Assembly (NCBI RefSeq): GCF_900108955.1
Contig: NZ_FNYA01000002.1
Coordinates: 663,239 to 727,238, forward strand
Direction: 5' to 3'
Source of the DNA: Flavobacterium terrigena
Lineage (GTDB): Bacteria; Bacteroidota; Bacteroidia; Flavobacteriales; Flavobacteriaceae
Length of the DNA stretch: 64,000 nt
Shown here: positions 32,083 to 42,233 of the stretch, one piece after another
Layout of the letters: the number at the start of each line of letters is the position of its first letter
Numbering within the stretch: position 1 is the first letter of the stretch
Notes under the pieces: model-generated
What the model saw: the letters and a program-made list of their open reading frames with translations, nothing else
Databases searched by the model: none
Told to the model about the DNA's origin: nothing
Position numbers and translations under genes: made by a program

Positions 32083-33384
32083 CTATTTCCTCAAACTTTC
32101 TAAAAAATCCACTACTAAATTATGCGAAGCGGTTTTGTTTTCAAAATGGGAGATAACTAGTTGCTTTTCTTCTTTTGTGGCTTTATGTTGGTTTAAAATA
32201 TTGTTCAGGTGCATTTTCATGTGACCTTGCTGAATTCCAGATGTGGTTAGCGAGCGTAACGCTGCGAAATTCTGAGCTAATCCGGCAACGGCAACAATTT
32301 CCATTAATTCTGTCGCAGAAGGATTGCCTAACATTTCTAAAGAGAATTTCACTAATGGATGCAAATTGGTTAATCCGCCAACGGTTCCTAAAGCTAAAGG
32401 CACATCTAACCAAAAAGTAAAAATTCCGTTTTCAATTTTAGCGTGAGATAAACTTGTATATTTTCCATCTTTACTCGCGTAAGCATGAACTCCAGCTTCC
32501 ACTGCTCTAAAATCATTTCCAGTTGCTAAAACCACTGCGTCAATTCCGTTCATGATACCTTTGTTGTGCGTTACGGCTCTATAAGGTTCCACTTCTGCTA
32601 TTTTCACCGCTGTTAAAAACTTTTCTGCAAATTCACTTGACGTGATATTTTTATCTTCATTTAATTCTGAAACTGAACAAGAAACTTCAGCACGAACGAC
32701 GCAATTCGGTACAAAATTGCTCAAAATACTCATCACAATTTGAATCGAATTGATACCAAACTCTTCCGATTTATTTTTGAAAGTTTTCGCAAATTGCTCT
32801 AAACATGAATTGATGAAATTCGCACCCATGCTATCTTTCGTTTGGAAAGTGGCGTGCAATTGGTAATAATTTTCTAAAGCTTCGGTTTTATCAACCAATT
32901 GAATATCGGAAATTCCGCCACCACGCTTTTGCATGTTTTTGGTAATATCTTCCGTTTCTGAAAGTAAAAAGGGTTTTACGAAATTGAAATATTCGTTCAG
33001 TATTTGTTTGTCACCTTCATAAGTAAAATGAACTTGACCAATTTTTTCTGTTCCTAAAATAGTGGTTTTGAATCCGCCACGAGCACCCCAAAATTTTGCT
33101 GCTTTACTCGCTGCTGCAACAACCGAACTTTCTTCAATAGCAAAAGGAATTGTATAATTTTTTCCGTTGATAGTGAAGTTTGGCGCAACACCTAAAGGCA
33201 AATAAAAATTGGTTAACGTATTTTCAATAAATTCATCATGCAACTTTTGAAGTGATTCATCTGAATTTTTATATTGATGTAAAACAGCTATAGCTTCTTT
33301 TGGATTGGCAAAATGGTTTGTGGCAATCCAATTTATTTTTTCTTCTTTACTTAGTTTTGAGAAACCTACTTTATTTTGAGTCAT
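32083..33384 (-). CDS. mvaA: Hydroxymethylglutaryl-CoA reductase, class II
   Basis: A 433-residue class II HMG-CoA reductase, the enzyme that makes (or in some bacteria breaks down) mevalonate. Features: GFSKLSKEEK start, PLGVAPNFTINGKNY (about 67-81), AIEESSVVAAASKAAKFW with the catalytic Glu (about 85-102), VTHNKGIMNGIDAVVLATGND with the catalytic Lys (about 254-274), and LPLALGTVGG-type segment (VPLALGTVGG). The C-terminus has a His (KTASHNL) as in class II enzymes. I use the ATG at 33384, where MTQNKVGFSKLS is family-like, over one 21 bases upstream. Together with the adjacent GHMP kinase it marks the mevalonate route to isoprenoids. Confidence 0.93.
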   Translation of the reverse strand: MTQNKVGFSKLSKEEKINWIATNHFANPKEAIAVLHQYKNSDESLQKLHDEFIENTLTNFYLPLGVAPNFTINGKNYTIPFAIEESSVVAAASKAAKFWGARGGFKTTILGTEKIGQVHFTYEGDKQILNEYFNFVKPFLLSETEDITKNMQKRGGGISDIQLVDKTEALENYYQLHATFQTKDSMGANFINSCLEQFAKTFKNKSEEFGINSIQIVMSILSNFVPNCVVRAEVSCSVSELNEDKNITSSEFAEKFLTAVKIAEVEPYRAVTHNKGIMNGIDAVVLATGNDFRAVEAGVHAYASKDGKYTSLSHAKIENGIFTFWLDVPLALGTVGGLTNLHPLVKFSLEMLGNPSATELMEIVAVAGLAQNFAALRSLTTSGIQQGHMKMHLNNILNQHKATKEEKQLVISHFENKTASHNLVVDFLESLRK

Positions 33385-33423
33385 TAGTATCGTATTGATT
33401 TGCAAAGGTAATAAAAGTTACTT

Positions 33424-36400
33424 TTAAAGCGTTTGAATCCATTTTAAAAGTTTGGAATCAAAAAGCTCTTTGTCTAATGGTTTCACTACGAAATCGACCA
33501 TTCCAATTTCTAAACATTTTTCTCTTTCTCCTGTAAAAATTCCAGCAGTTAAAGCAATAACAATGGCTTTCGGATTAATTTGTAATATTTCTTCGGCTGC
33601 TTCATATCCGTTTTTAATAGGCATTTGAATATCCATTAAAGTAATATGTGGATTTTGTTTTTTATATTTTTCAACAGCATCTTCACCATTTTCGGATTCA
33701 ATTACTATAGCATTTTTAAATTGTTTTAGAATTAAGGTTTTGGTTAAAAGCATGTTTATTTTATTGTCTTCCACTACCAAAATTTTAATTTTGTCTGAGT
33801 TCTCTAAATCAATATTATTTTCAGGTTCAATAATTTCAACAGCTGTTGTGTCTTTTAAATTGCTTAATTCTTTTTGTAAAGCATCAATTTTAAATGGTTT
33901 TAATAAAATTTTAATTTTCTCATTTAATAAATTTTCAACATTGCTTGAAATGATAGGTTGCATGATGTACAAATAGAAATTATTTGTTTTTTGTGTCATT
34001 AATATATGTTGCCATTGGGTTTCAGACAACGAATGATAATCTACAAATAGCGCATCGTTTTCACCTAAATGAATTTCTTGAAACTTATTTCGATATACAC
34101 TGTTAATATTATAAGTGACTAATAATTCATTTAGAATAGTTCCAGCTTTTTCGTTTTTATCAATCACTAAAGCGTTTTCAATAATATTGTTTTCAATTTT
34201 ATTATGTGATTTACAGAATTTACCTTCAATAGTAATTTCGAAATTAAAGTTACTCCCTTTATCCATTTCGCTTTCAATGACTAATTTAGAACCCATTAAA
34301 TTCAGTAATCTATTGGTAATAGAAAGTCCTAAACCAGTTCCTCCATAATTTCTGGTTGTTGAAGAATCTTCTTGTGAAAAAGCGTCTAAAATTTTATGTT
34401 TATTTTCGTTTTTGATTCCAATTCCAGTATCGATAACTTCAAATTTTAATTTTATTTTTTTACCTTTCGAACCTTGATTTGATATAATCAATTCAATTTG
34501 ACCTTCATGTGTAAACTTAACTGCGTTACTTAATAAATTGATTAGAATTTGTTTGATTCGAATGTCATCAACTACCACATCGCATGGAACATCTTTTTTA
34601 ATATCAACAATTATTTCCAGATTTTTCACGTTGGCATTAAACTTAATTAAATCTATTGCTTGATAAACCATCGGATATAATTTAGTTTTCTTTAAATCTA
34701 AAACTAGTTTTCCAGCTTCAATTTTTGAAATATCTAAAATGTCGTTTACAATATCTAAAAGCGATTCTGCCGATTGATTTACAGTTAGTAGATATTCTTT
34801 TTGTAGCAAGTCGATATCCGTATTTAACAACAACTGACTAAATCCGATGATTCCATTTAAAGGCGTTCGGATTTCGTGACTCATATTGGCCAAAAATTCT
34901 GATTTTGATTTGTTGGATGATTCTGCTAATTCTTTTTCAATAACGGCTTTTTCTGCTTGTTTTCTTTCCGTGATATCAATTAATACACCTTCTAGATATT
35001 CTACTTTTCCGTCTTTCAAAATTCCTTCTCCGTATTCTTCTACCCAAACAATTCCGCCGTCTTTTCTTATAATTCTGCAAGTGACTTTATAGGGTTTTTT
35101 TTCATCCAATGCCTTTTGAATAATTTTTATGGCATTTTTTTTATCGTCTGGATGATATAAATTATAAATATGGAAATCGGTATTTATGATTTCTTGCTTT
35201 TTGTAACCCGTTAGCACTTCAATTTCATCATTAATGAAAATGATATTTCGCTTTTCATCTTCTTTAATTAAATATACTGTTGCTGGAATATTATTGGCTA
35301 AAAGTTTGAATTTTTCCTCACTTTCTCTAATAATATTTTCACTTTGAATACGGTCAATTGTAACCGAAATATTATTCGTTAATGTTTGAAGAATATTGAT
35401 TTCATCTGAATTCCAAACACGTTCGGTGGTACAATCATCAAAACCTAAAAAGCCATAGAATACTTTTTTGATAAATATGGGTAAAATTAAAATTGATAAA
35501 ACACATTGTTCTTGTAAAATTGTTTTAAGATTTCCTTCTGGAATACCATTAACAACAGCCAAATACGGTTTGTTTTTAATAATTACATCAATGAATTCTG
35601 GAAAAGTATCATGTGGAATGTTTTGCAATTCTGGATTGTCAATTTCTTTTAAACTTTCATCACTTGTCCATTCGTAGATTTTACTTAATAGATTTGTGTC
35701 TAAATCATTTTTATAATAATAAACTCGGTTTACTTTTGTGGCTTCTCCAACATATTTTAATGAATCTTCAAAAACTTTGTCTTCATTTGTGGTTTGTAGA
35801 AGAATTTCAGTCGTTTTAGTAATTGAGGTTAAAAGATCACTTTTGTAAATAATAAGTTCTTCTGCTTTTTTTCTTTTAATGGTTTCCAATGCTAAAGTGA
35901 TAATATCCGAAACGGTTCTGGCAAAATTGATGTCTTCATCTGTCCAGTTTTTGATTTCTTTTGTAGCTTCAAAAGAAGTTATTGCTACGAGTTGTCCGGA
36001 AATATACAATGGAAAATCTAAAAGCGATCTGATATCGTATAATTTGAAATAGTGTTCTACAAACTCTTTAGTTTGTGGGTCATTTTGTGCATCTACAGAA
36101 ATTAAAACGGGTTGATTTTCAAGAATTCCAAAACAAACTGGAAAGTCTTTTTTCTGTAAGGTTAAATCTCTATAATGTTTGTCTTCATGTCGAACATATG
36201 TATTTCCTAAATCAATGTGGTCTTCATAATTGTACCAAAGACTCACGCGGTCAATTTGCAAACCTATAGCTGCTTCTTTAGTAATGTGTTCAATTAATTC
36301 GGTAGTTGTTCCAAATTTCAAGAAGTTTAAAGTCGCTAATTTGTTAGAAACAGCATTCAAATGACTAATTTTATCGTGTCTTGTTGTTTCACGAAATTCT

Positions 36401-39400
36401 GCTTTTTTAGCTAATGAAATATCTCTGGCAATTGCAGAAAATCCAACAATTTTTTCATTGAAATCTCTTTTGATTGTTGTGTTTTGAGAAATCCATAATT
36501 TTTCTCCATTTTTTTTATAAATTGGAAATTCTATGACGTCAAAATTATTTTTATCATGAGGTATTTTAGAATAATGATCTCTAACCATATCAACATATTC
36601 TTCCACTATTAAAAAGCTAAAGTTTTTTCCAATTACTTCTTCAGAAGTATAACCTAATAATGTTTCAGTATAATCATTAATAAAAATATAATTTCCGAAT
36701 TTGTCTAATTCATAGATAATATCAGAAGCAAATTGAACTAAGTTTTGGTATTGTTTTTCGACTTCAATTTTTTCGGTAATATCATATCCAGAAGCAATAA
36801 AAAGATTGTCGCCGTATTTGGTGTCACTCCATTGTATGTATTTAGTGTCGCCAGATTTTGTTTTTACTTTTCTAACAAAAATAGAATTCGGTTTGAAAAT
36901 ATCATTGTAATCTAGTTCTTTAAAATCATCATCACCTGTTAATTTCCAGAATTGCTTATCTAAAATTTCTTGCGGTTTATAGCCTAATATTTTGGTTATA
37001 GAATCGCTACAAAATTTCACATTTCCTAAATTATCACAAGCCAAAGTGATACTATTCGATTGATTGATAATATTGTTTGTGAAAATTAATTTATCATTCG
37101 CATTTAACAAATAAGAACGTCGTGAAAAATTGATAATTAAGATGATAACATTCGCAATTATCAAAATTAAATACATTTCTCTATTACCTTTAATATTAAA
37201 AAACAATATTAATAATGCTACTAAAATAAGCACTGAAAATATGATGTAAGCCTTGAATTTGTCAAATACATTGTAGGCAAAAAAGAGAATTAATAAGAAT
37301 TCGACAGCTACATATAACGGAATGGTATTTAAGGATAAATTTTGAAAACAAATAGCGACTAACACTCCGAAATAAGTAATAAAAATATATTTTAAATTTT
37401 TTAAAATTATAGGAAAGTTAGATAAAAAATAAAGCAGCAAACAAGAGGAACCAAAAAGAATTCGGGTTATAAGTTGGGCTTCATCTATAATTCTTAAGAA
37501 AACATAAAACACACCCGTTACAATAATAATAACGCCAAAATAGAGCAAATAATTTTTCTTGTACTCTATGAAGTTATTATCTGAAAGTGATTTTACATAT
37601 TCTTTATTAAATTTTAAAGATTTTTGAAAAGCAAAATTTAAAATTCCGCCAAAAACAAGAGCTATTATGGAAAAAAACCACCACGTTCCATAAAAGGGTT
37701 CTTTTATAGAAAATGGATAAGTTGTGATAATACCAGATTGATTGGAAAACAAATCAACTTCTTTAATTTTTAAAATATAATAGCCTGGAGATAAGTTGCT
37801 AAATGATATTTCATTGTTTGTTTCTGGTTTACTCCATTCTTTATTATAATTTTCTAACTTATAGGAATGGTATATTTTTTTATTAATCTCGCTGGTTGTT
37901 TGTCCTAATTTAAAAGTTAAGAAGTTTTGATTGCTCTCAAATTGATGATTTTGTTTTGGAACATTATACCATGAATTATTAGGTACAAACTCATCATTAA
38001 AAATAGATAATGATGTAATTTTCAAATTATTTTTTTTGTTGTTTTTGGTATTTTCATAAGTGATGTATTTATATAAACCTTTTATAGTTCCAAAATACAA
38101 ATTACCAAATTTATCTACATGACCCGAATTAAAATTAGTTTCTAAGCCATCAAATCCATTAAAAATGTTTAAGGTTTCAATTTTTTTAATTCCACCAGTA
38201 TTGGTAATCTCAATTTTATCAATTCCTTTGTTTGTTCCAACATAAAGATATTGTTTATGTGTATTTAAGGTATAAATTAAAGTAGATGACAAACCATCAG
38301 AAGTGGTGAATTTTTTGGCTTCTAAATTCTTGTTAATTGATGTAATTGAATTTTCTGAACTATACCAAAACGTACCAAATTGATCTTTACATTTTAAAAA
38401 CGCGAATCTATTTGTAATTATTTTTTTATAACTCAGCTTTCTGTTTTTATATTCAAATAAAATAAGACCCGCATTGGTTGAAATCAAATATAAATTTTGT
38501 TTATACTGTTGAATAGAATTAATGTAAGTGATTTGAAAATTTTTATTTACATATTGATCAATAACTTTAAAGTTTTCATCTAGAACATACACTCCATTTC
38601 CTGAAGTTCCAACAAGATATTTTTCACTTAATGAATCCTGAAAAACACAGGTTGAAGGAATTTTAAATTTGGTATTTAATTTTACTCCATCATATTCTAA
38701 TAATCCGTCTTTTGAAGCTATTAAAAGTTTGTTATTAGCATTTTTAAAGAGTTCACCAATTTTATCTGCATAAACTGGTATGGTTTTAAGATATTTTAAA
38801 TTATTAACATCTGTATTGTCGAATTCTAAAATTCCTTTTTTAGGAACCGTGATATATAGTTTTTTGCCAACATCAGCAATATTAAAAATGTAAGGAGAAT
38901 TTAACTCTGGTGTTGCATTATATTTTATAAAACTTTGCTTTCCAAATTGGAAAAATCCAAGAAAATCTGTTCCAACATTAATGATACCATTATCAGATAA
39001 TATGGATAAGTATTCTGAAGCTGGCACTCCATTTTTACCATCTAAAATGGTATATTTTTTTTTATTATATAAAATTCCAATTCCCGTTTCTTTTGTTCCA
39101 GTAAACCAAATACTTCCGTTTAAATTTTGCAAAATATTGGTAATCTTGAAAACGCCACCACTTTTAGATTTTATAGTTACAAGTAGTTTACTCGTATCTA
39201 GTTTGGAGTTTTTAAAAGTAGCTTCAAAAACTTTACCTTGAATATCTGCAACTAAAACTGTCGCATTAATTCCTTTAGTAATGGTAACTTCATTACTAAA
39301 ATTACTTATTTTTTCAATACTATTCTTTTTGATATTATAAGCGAATAAACCTTTATCAGTTCCTAAAAGAATTAGCTCATCATTAACCGTTTCTGCAGAA

Positions 39401-39912
39401 GTTATTTTTGAAATGGCAAGGCTTTTTAAATCTTTTATACAACTAACTTCATTTTTATTATCAATGAAATAAGCATGTAAAATACTAAAGCCAAAAATTC
39501 CTTTTTTGGTTTTTACGAACTTAGAAACATTTGTTTGAGGAGTGTTTTTTTTGTCTTGTAATTTTGTCAGTTTAATGAACCTATTTCCTTGAAAAAAAAG
39601 TATCCCTAAATATCTTGAAGACAAAACCAATTGTTTATTTTCGTTTTCAATAACATCAACAACAAAAAGATTTTCATAGTCGTTTACTTTGTTATAATTT
39701 TTAAATTCATAACCATTATAACTAAACAAACCAGCACCGTCACCACAAATCCATAACAAACCACGACTATCTTTATAAAGTTTATTAATTCTAGAAGAAT
39801 ACAAACCTTTTTCGTGATTTATTACATCAAATTTAAATTGTTGCGCTTCAAGACATTGTGCAATAAAAATAAAAATGATTAAAAAAAAATATTTGTAATG
39901 TTTGGGCATCAA
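33424..39912 (-). CDS. Giant hybrid sensor histidine kinase with periplasmic propeller
   Basis: A 2162-residue protein. Order: signal peptide (1-23); a periplasmic two-component-regulator propeller with repeats such as KDSRGLLWICGDGAGLFSYNG (about 25-620, shown by its RGLLW core); a Y_Y_Y-type domain (about 650-735); one transmembrane helix near 745 and a block of about six more (790-940); two PAS domains (about 950-1190); two GAF domains (about 1200-1540); a third PAS (1545-1675); a HisKA domain with FLANMSHEIRTPLNG; a HATPase with NLLSNAVKFT, DTGIGI and GGTGLGLSI; a degenerate receiver (about 1930-2030); and a final receiver with VVEDN and LMDIQMP. Unlike classical hybrid systems of Bacteroidota it has no AraC-type DNA-binding end, so phosphate must be passed on. 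Divergent from the DPP-IV gene. Confidence 0.9.
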   Translation of the reverse strand: MMPKHYKYFFLIIFIFIAQCLEAQQFKFDVINHEKGLYSSRINKLYKDSRGLLWICGDGAGLFSYNGYEFKNYNKVNDYENLFVVDVIENENKQLVLSSRYLGILFFQGNRFIKLTKLQDKKNTPQTNVSKFVKTKKGIFGFSILHAYFIDNKNEVSCIKDLKSLAISKITSAETVNDELILLGTDKGLFAYNIKKNSIEKISNFSNEVTITKGINATVLVADIQGKVFEATFKNSKLDTSKLLVTIKSKSGGVFKITNILQNLNGSIWFTGTKETGIGILYNKKKYTILDGKNGVPASEYLSILSDNGIINVGTDFLGFFQFGKQSFIKYNATPELNSPYIFNIADVGKKLYITVPKKGILEFDNTDVNNLKYLKTIPVYADKIGELFKNANNKLLIASKDGLLEYDGVKLNTKFKIPSTCVFQDSLSEKYLVGTSGNGVYVLDENFKVIDQYVNKNFQITYINSIQQYKQNLYLISTNAGLILFEYKNRKLSYKKIITNRFAFLKCKDQFGTFWYSSENSITSINKNLEAKKFTTSDGLSSTLIYTLNTHKQYLYVGTNKGIDKIEITNTGGIKKIETLNIFNGFDGLETNFNSGHVDKFGNLYFGTIKGLYKYITYENTKNNKKNNLKITSLSIFNDEFVPNNSWYNVPKQNHQFESNQNFLTFKLGQTTSEINKKIYHSYKLENYNKEWSKPETNNEISFSNLSPGYYILKIKEVDLFSNQSGIITTYPFSIKEPFYGTWWFFSIIALVFGGILNFAFQKSLKFNKEYVKSLSDNNFIEYKKNYLLYFGVIIIVTGVFYVFLRIIDEAQLITRILFGSSCLLLYFLSNFPIILKNLKYIFITYFGVLVAICFQNLSLNTIPLYVAVEFLLILFFAYNVFDKFKAYIIFSVLILVALLILFFNIKGNREMYLILIIANVIILIINFSRRSYLLNANDKLIFTNNIINQSNSITLACDNLGNVKFCSDSITKILGYKPQEILDKQFWKLTGDDDFKELDYNDIFKPNSIFVRKVKTKSGDTKYIQWSDTKYGDNLFIASGYDITEKIEVEKQYQNLVQFASDIIYELDKFGNYIFINDYTETLLGYTSEEVIGKNFSFLIVEEYVDMVRDHYSKIPHDKNNFDVIEFPIYKKNGEKLWISQNTTIKRDFNEKIVGFSAIARDISLAKKAEFRETTRHDKISHLNAVSNKLATLNFLKFGTTTELIEHITKEAAIGLQIDRVSLWYNYEDHIDLGNTYVRHEDKHYRDLTLQKKDFPVCFGILENQPVLISVDAQNDPQTKEFVEHYFKLYDIRSLLDFPLYISGQLVAITSFEATKEIKNWTDEDINFARTVSDIITLALETIKRKKAEELIIYKSDLLTSITKTTEILLQTTNEDKVFEDSLKYVGEATKVNRVYYYKNDLDTNLLSKIYEWTSDESLKEIDNPELQNIPHDTFPEFIDVIIKNKPYLAVVNGIPEGNLKTILQEQCVLSILILPIFIKKVFYGFLGFDDCTTERVWNSDEINILQTLTNNISVTIDRIQSENIIRESEEKFKLLANNIPATVYLIKEDEKRNIIFINDEIEVLTGYKKQEIINTDFHIYNLYHPDDKKNAIKIIQKALDEKKPYKVTCRIIRKDGGIVWVEEYGEGILKDGKVEYLEGVLIDITERKQAEKAVIEKELAESSNKSKSEFLANMSHEIRTPLNGIIGFSQLLLNTDIDLLQKEYLLTVNQSAESLLDIVNDILDISKIEAGKLVLDLKKTKLYPMVYQAIDLIKFNANVKNLEIIVDIKKDVPCDVVVDDIRIKQILINLLSNAVKFTHEGQIELIISNQGSKGKKIKLKFEVIDTGIGIKNENKHKILDAFSQEDSSTTRNYGGTGLGLSITNRLLNLMGSKLVIESEMDKGSNFNFEITIEGKFCKSHNKIENNIIENALVIDKNEKAGTILNELLVTYNINSVYRNKFQEIHLGENDALFVDYHSLSETQWQHILMTQKTNNFYLYIMQPIISSNVENLLNEKIKILLKPFKIDALQKELSNLKDTTAVEIIEPENNIDLENSDKIKILVVEDNKINMLLTKTLILKQFKNAIVIESENGEDAVEKYKKQNPHITLMDIQMPIKNGYEAAEEILQINPKAIVIALTAGIFTGEREKCLEIGMVDFVVKPLDKELFDSKLLKWIQTL

Positions 39913-40034
39913 ATATGGTTAAAGTTCAACTGTTAAATATATGAAAAAAATGTTAAAATTCAAAATGTCAGTTTTTTTATGTGGTTATGTCGTAAATTTT
40001 CACTAAAATTGGGGGTTTTTTACAAATTATTTAT

Positions 40035-42206
40035 ATGAAAAAATCTATACAATTATTATTATTTTTATTAACAACTTCAGTATCAGTTGTTGCTCAACAA
40101 AAGCTAACTTTAGAGGAAATTTGGGGTGGCGCATTCAGAACAAAAGGCATGGACGAATTGAACGCCATGAAGAATACAAATCAATACACGGTGTTAAATT
40201 TCGATAGAAATTCTAAAACCACACAAATTGATTTATTTGATTATGCAACCTTAAACAAGGTTTCGACTTTAATCGATACAAAAAACCACAAAGAATTAGA
40301 ATCTATCGACAGTTATACGTTTGACAAAGCCGAAAAAAAGATTTTAATCGCAACTAATTCGAATCAAATTTTCAGACATTCATTCACTGCAAATTATTTT
40401 GTGTACGATATCGCTTCTAAAAAATTATCAAAATTTACTGAAAAAGCCATTCAAGAACCTACATTTTCTCCTGATGGAAATAAAGTAGCTTATGCTTTCG
40501 AAAATAATTTATTTGTTTTTGATTTCCTTTCAAACAAAGAAACTCAAATTACAACTGACGGAAAGAAAAACGTTGTAATTAATGGTATTACAGACTGGGT
40601 TTACGAAGAAGAATTTGCTTTTGTTCGTGCTTTCGATTGGAATGCTACTGGAACAAAAATCGGTTTCATTCGTTTTGACGAAAGTAACGTTCCTGAATTC
40701 TCAATGGATTTGTACAACCAAGGTTTATATCCTACTCAATCGGTTTTCAAATATCCAAAAGCGGGTGAAAAAAACGCTGATGTTTCGTTACATATTTACG
40801 ATGTAAATGCAGTTAAAACACAAAAAATCGATTTAAGCAATTATAAAGATTTTTACATTGCTCGTTTAGAATGGACAAATGACGCTAACGTTTTAAGCGC
40901 ACAAGTTTTAAACCGTCACCAAGACAATTTAGATTTGCTTTTTGTTGATGGAAATTCAGGAGCTAAAAAAGTAGTTTTAAACGAAAAAGATAAAGCATAC
41001 ATTGATGTTACAGATAATTTAACTTTCTTAAAAGATAACAGTTTCATTTGGACATCAGAAAAAGACGGTTTCAATCATATTTATCATTATGACAAAACTG
41101 GAAAGTTGAAAAACCAAGTTACTAAAGGAAAATGGGAAGTAACAGCTTATTATGGTTTTGACGAAAAAAACAAAACAATTTATTACCAATCAGTAGAAAA
41201 CGGTTCAATTAACAGAGATATTTATTCTGTTTCTATTGACGGAAAATCTAAAAAAAGATTATCATTAAAAACTGGAACGAACAACGCTACTTTCAGCCCG
41301 AACTTCCAATATTTTATCAATACGTATTCTAGCGCTACTTCAGCACCATATTATTCTTTAAACGATTCTAAAACTTCAAAAGAATTAAAGAAAATCCAAT
41401 CTAACGAAGCTGTTGAAGAAAAATTAGCCAAATACAGTGTTTCTCCAAAAGAATTCTCAACTATCACTACAGAAAAAGGTCACGTTTTAAATACTTGGAT
41501 GATTAAACCAAAAGATTTTGACGCGACAAAAAAATATCCAGTATTTATGTTTCAATATTCTGGTCCAGGTTCACAACAAGTAGATAACGCTTGGAATGGA
41601 ACAGATGATTATTGGTTTATGATGTTAGCACAAAAAGGTTACATTGTTGCTTGCGTTGACGGAAGAGGAACTGGTTTTAAAGGTGCAGAATTCAAAAAAT
41701 GCACACAGAAAGAATTAGGAAAATTTGAAGTAGAAGATCAAATTGATGCGGCTAAAGTTTTTGGAAAATATGCTTATGTTGACAAATCTAGAATTGGTAT
41801 CTTCGGATGGTCATTTGGAGGTTTCATGGCATCAAACTGTATTTTCCAAGGAGCAGATACTTTCAAAACTGCCATTGCTGTAGCTCCTGTAACTTCTTGG
41901 AGATATTATGACAGTATTTACACAGAAAGATACATGCAAACACCGCAAGAAAATGCAAGTGGTTACGATAATAATTCGCCAATTACACACGTAAGTAAAT
42001 TAAAAGGAAACTTTTTATTAATTCACGGAACGGCTGATGATAATGTTCATGTACAAAACACTATGAAAATGGTAGAAGCTTTAGTACAAGCGAACAAACA
42101 ATTTGATTGGGCTATTTATCCAGACAAAAATCACGGAATTTTTGGAGGAAAAACACGTTTACAATTGTACACGAAAATGACCAACTTTATTTTAGAAAAA
42201 CTATAA
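40035..42206 (+). CDS. S9 family peptidase (dipeptidyl peptidase IV-like)
   Basis: A 723-residue exported serine peptidase. Signal peptide about 1-20 (ending VVAQ). Residues about 40-470 are the DPP-IV beta-propeller, with DWVYEEEFAFVRAFDW carrying the Glu pair that binds the substrate N-terminus. The C-terminal alpha/beta-hydrolase has Ser593 in GWSFGGF, Asp668 in GTADDNVH and His700 in DKNHGIFGG. Such enzymes release X-Pro (or X-Ala) dipeptides in the periplasm. Three peptide/proton symporters follow directly, so the module digests and imports short peptides. Confidence 0.95.
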   Translation: MKKSIQLLLFLLTTSVSVVAQQKLTLEEIWGGAFRTKGMDELNAMKNTNQYTVLNFDRNSKTTQIDLFDYATLNKVSTLIDTKNHKELESIDSYTFDKAEKKILIATNSNQIFRHSFTANYFVYDIASKKLSKFTEKAIQEPTFSPDGNKVAYAFENNLFVFDFLSNKETQITTDGKKNVVINGITDWVYEEEFAFVRAFDWNATGTKIGFIRFDESNVPEFSMDLYNQGLYPTQSVFKYPKAGEKNADVSLHIYDVNAVKTQKIDLSNYKDFYIARLEWTNDANVLSAQVLNRHQDNLDLLFVDGNSGAKKVVLNEKDKAYIDVTDNLTFLKDNSFIWTSEKDGFNHIYHYDKTGKLKNQVTKGKWEVTAYYGFDEKNKTIYYQSVENGSINRDIYSVSIDGKSKKRLSLKTGTNNATFSPNFQYFINTYSSATSAPYYSLNDSKTSKELKKIQSNEAVEEKLAKYSVSPKEFSTITTEKGHVLNTWMIKPKDFDATKKYPVFMFQYSGPGSQQVDNAWNGTDDYWFMMLAQKGYIVACVDGRGTGFKGAEFKKCTQKELGKFEVEDQIDAAKVFGKYAYVDKSRIGIFGWSFGGFMASNCIFQGADTFKTAIAVAPVTSWRYYDSIYTERYMQTPQENASGYDNNSPITHVSKLKGNFLLIHGTADDNVHVQNTMKMVEALVQANKQFDWAIYPDKNHGIFGGKTRLQLYTKMTNFILEKL

Positions 42207-42233
42207 ACTAACTAATACAAACAAATTAAAACA

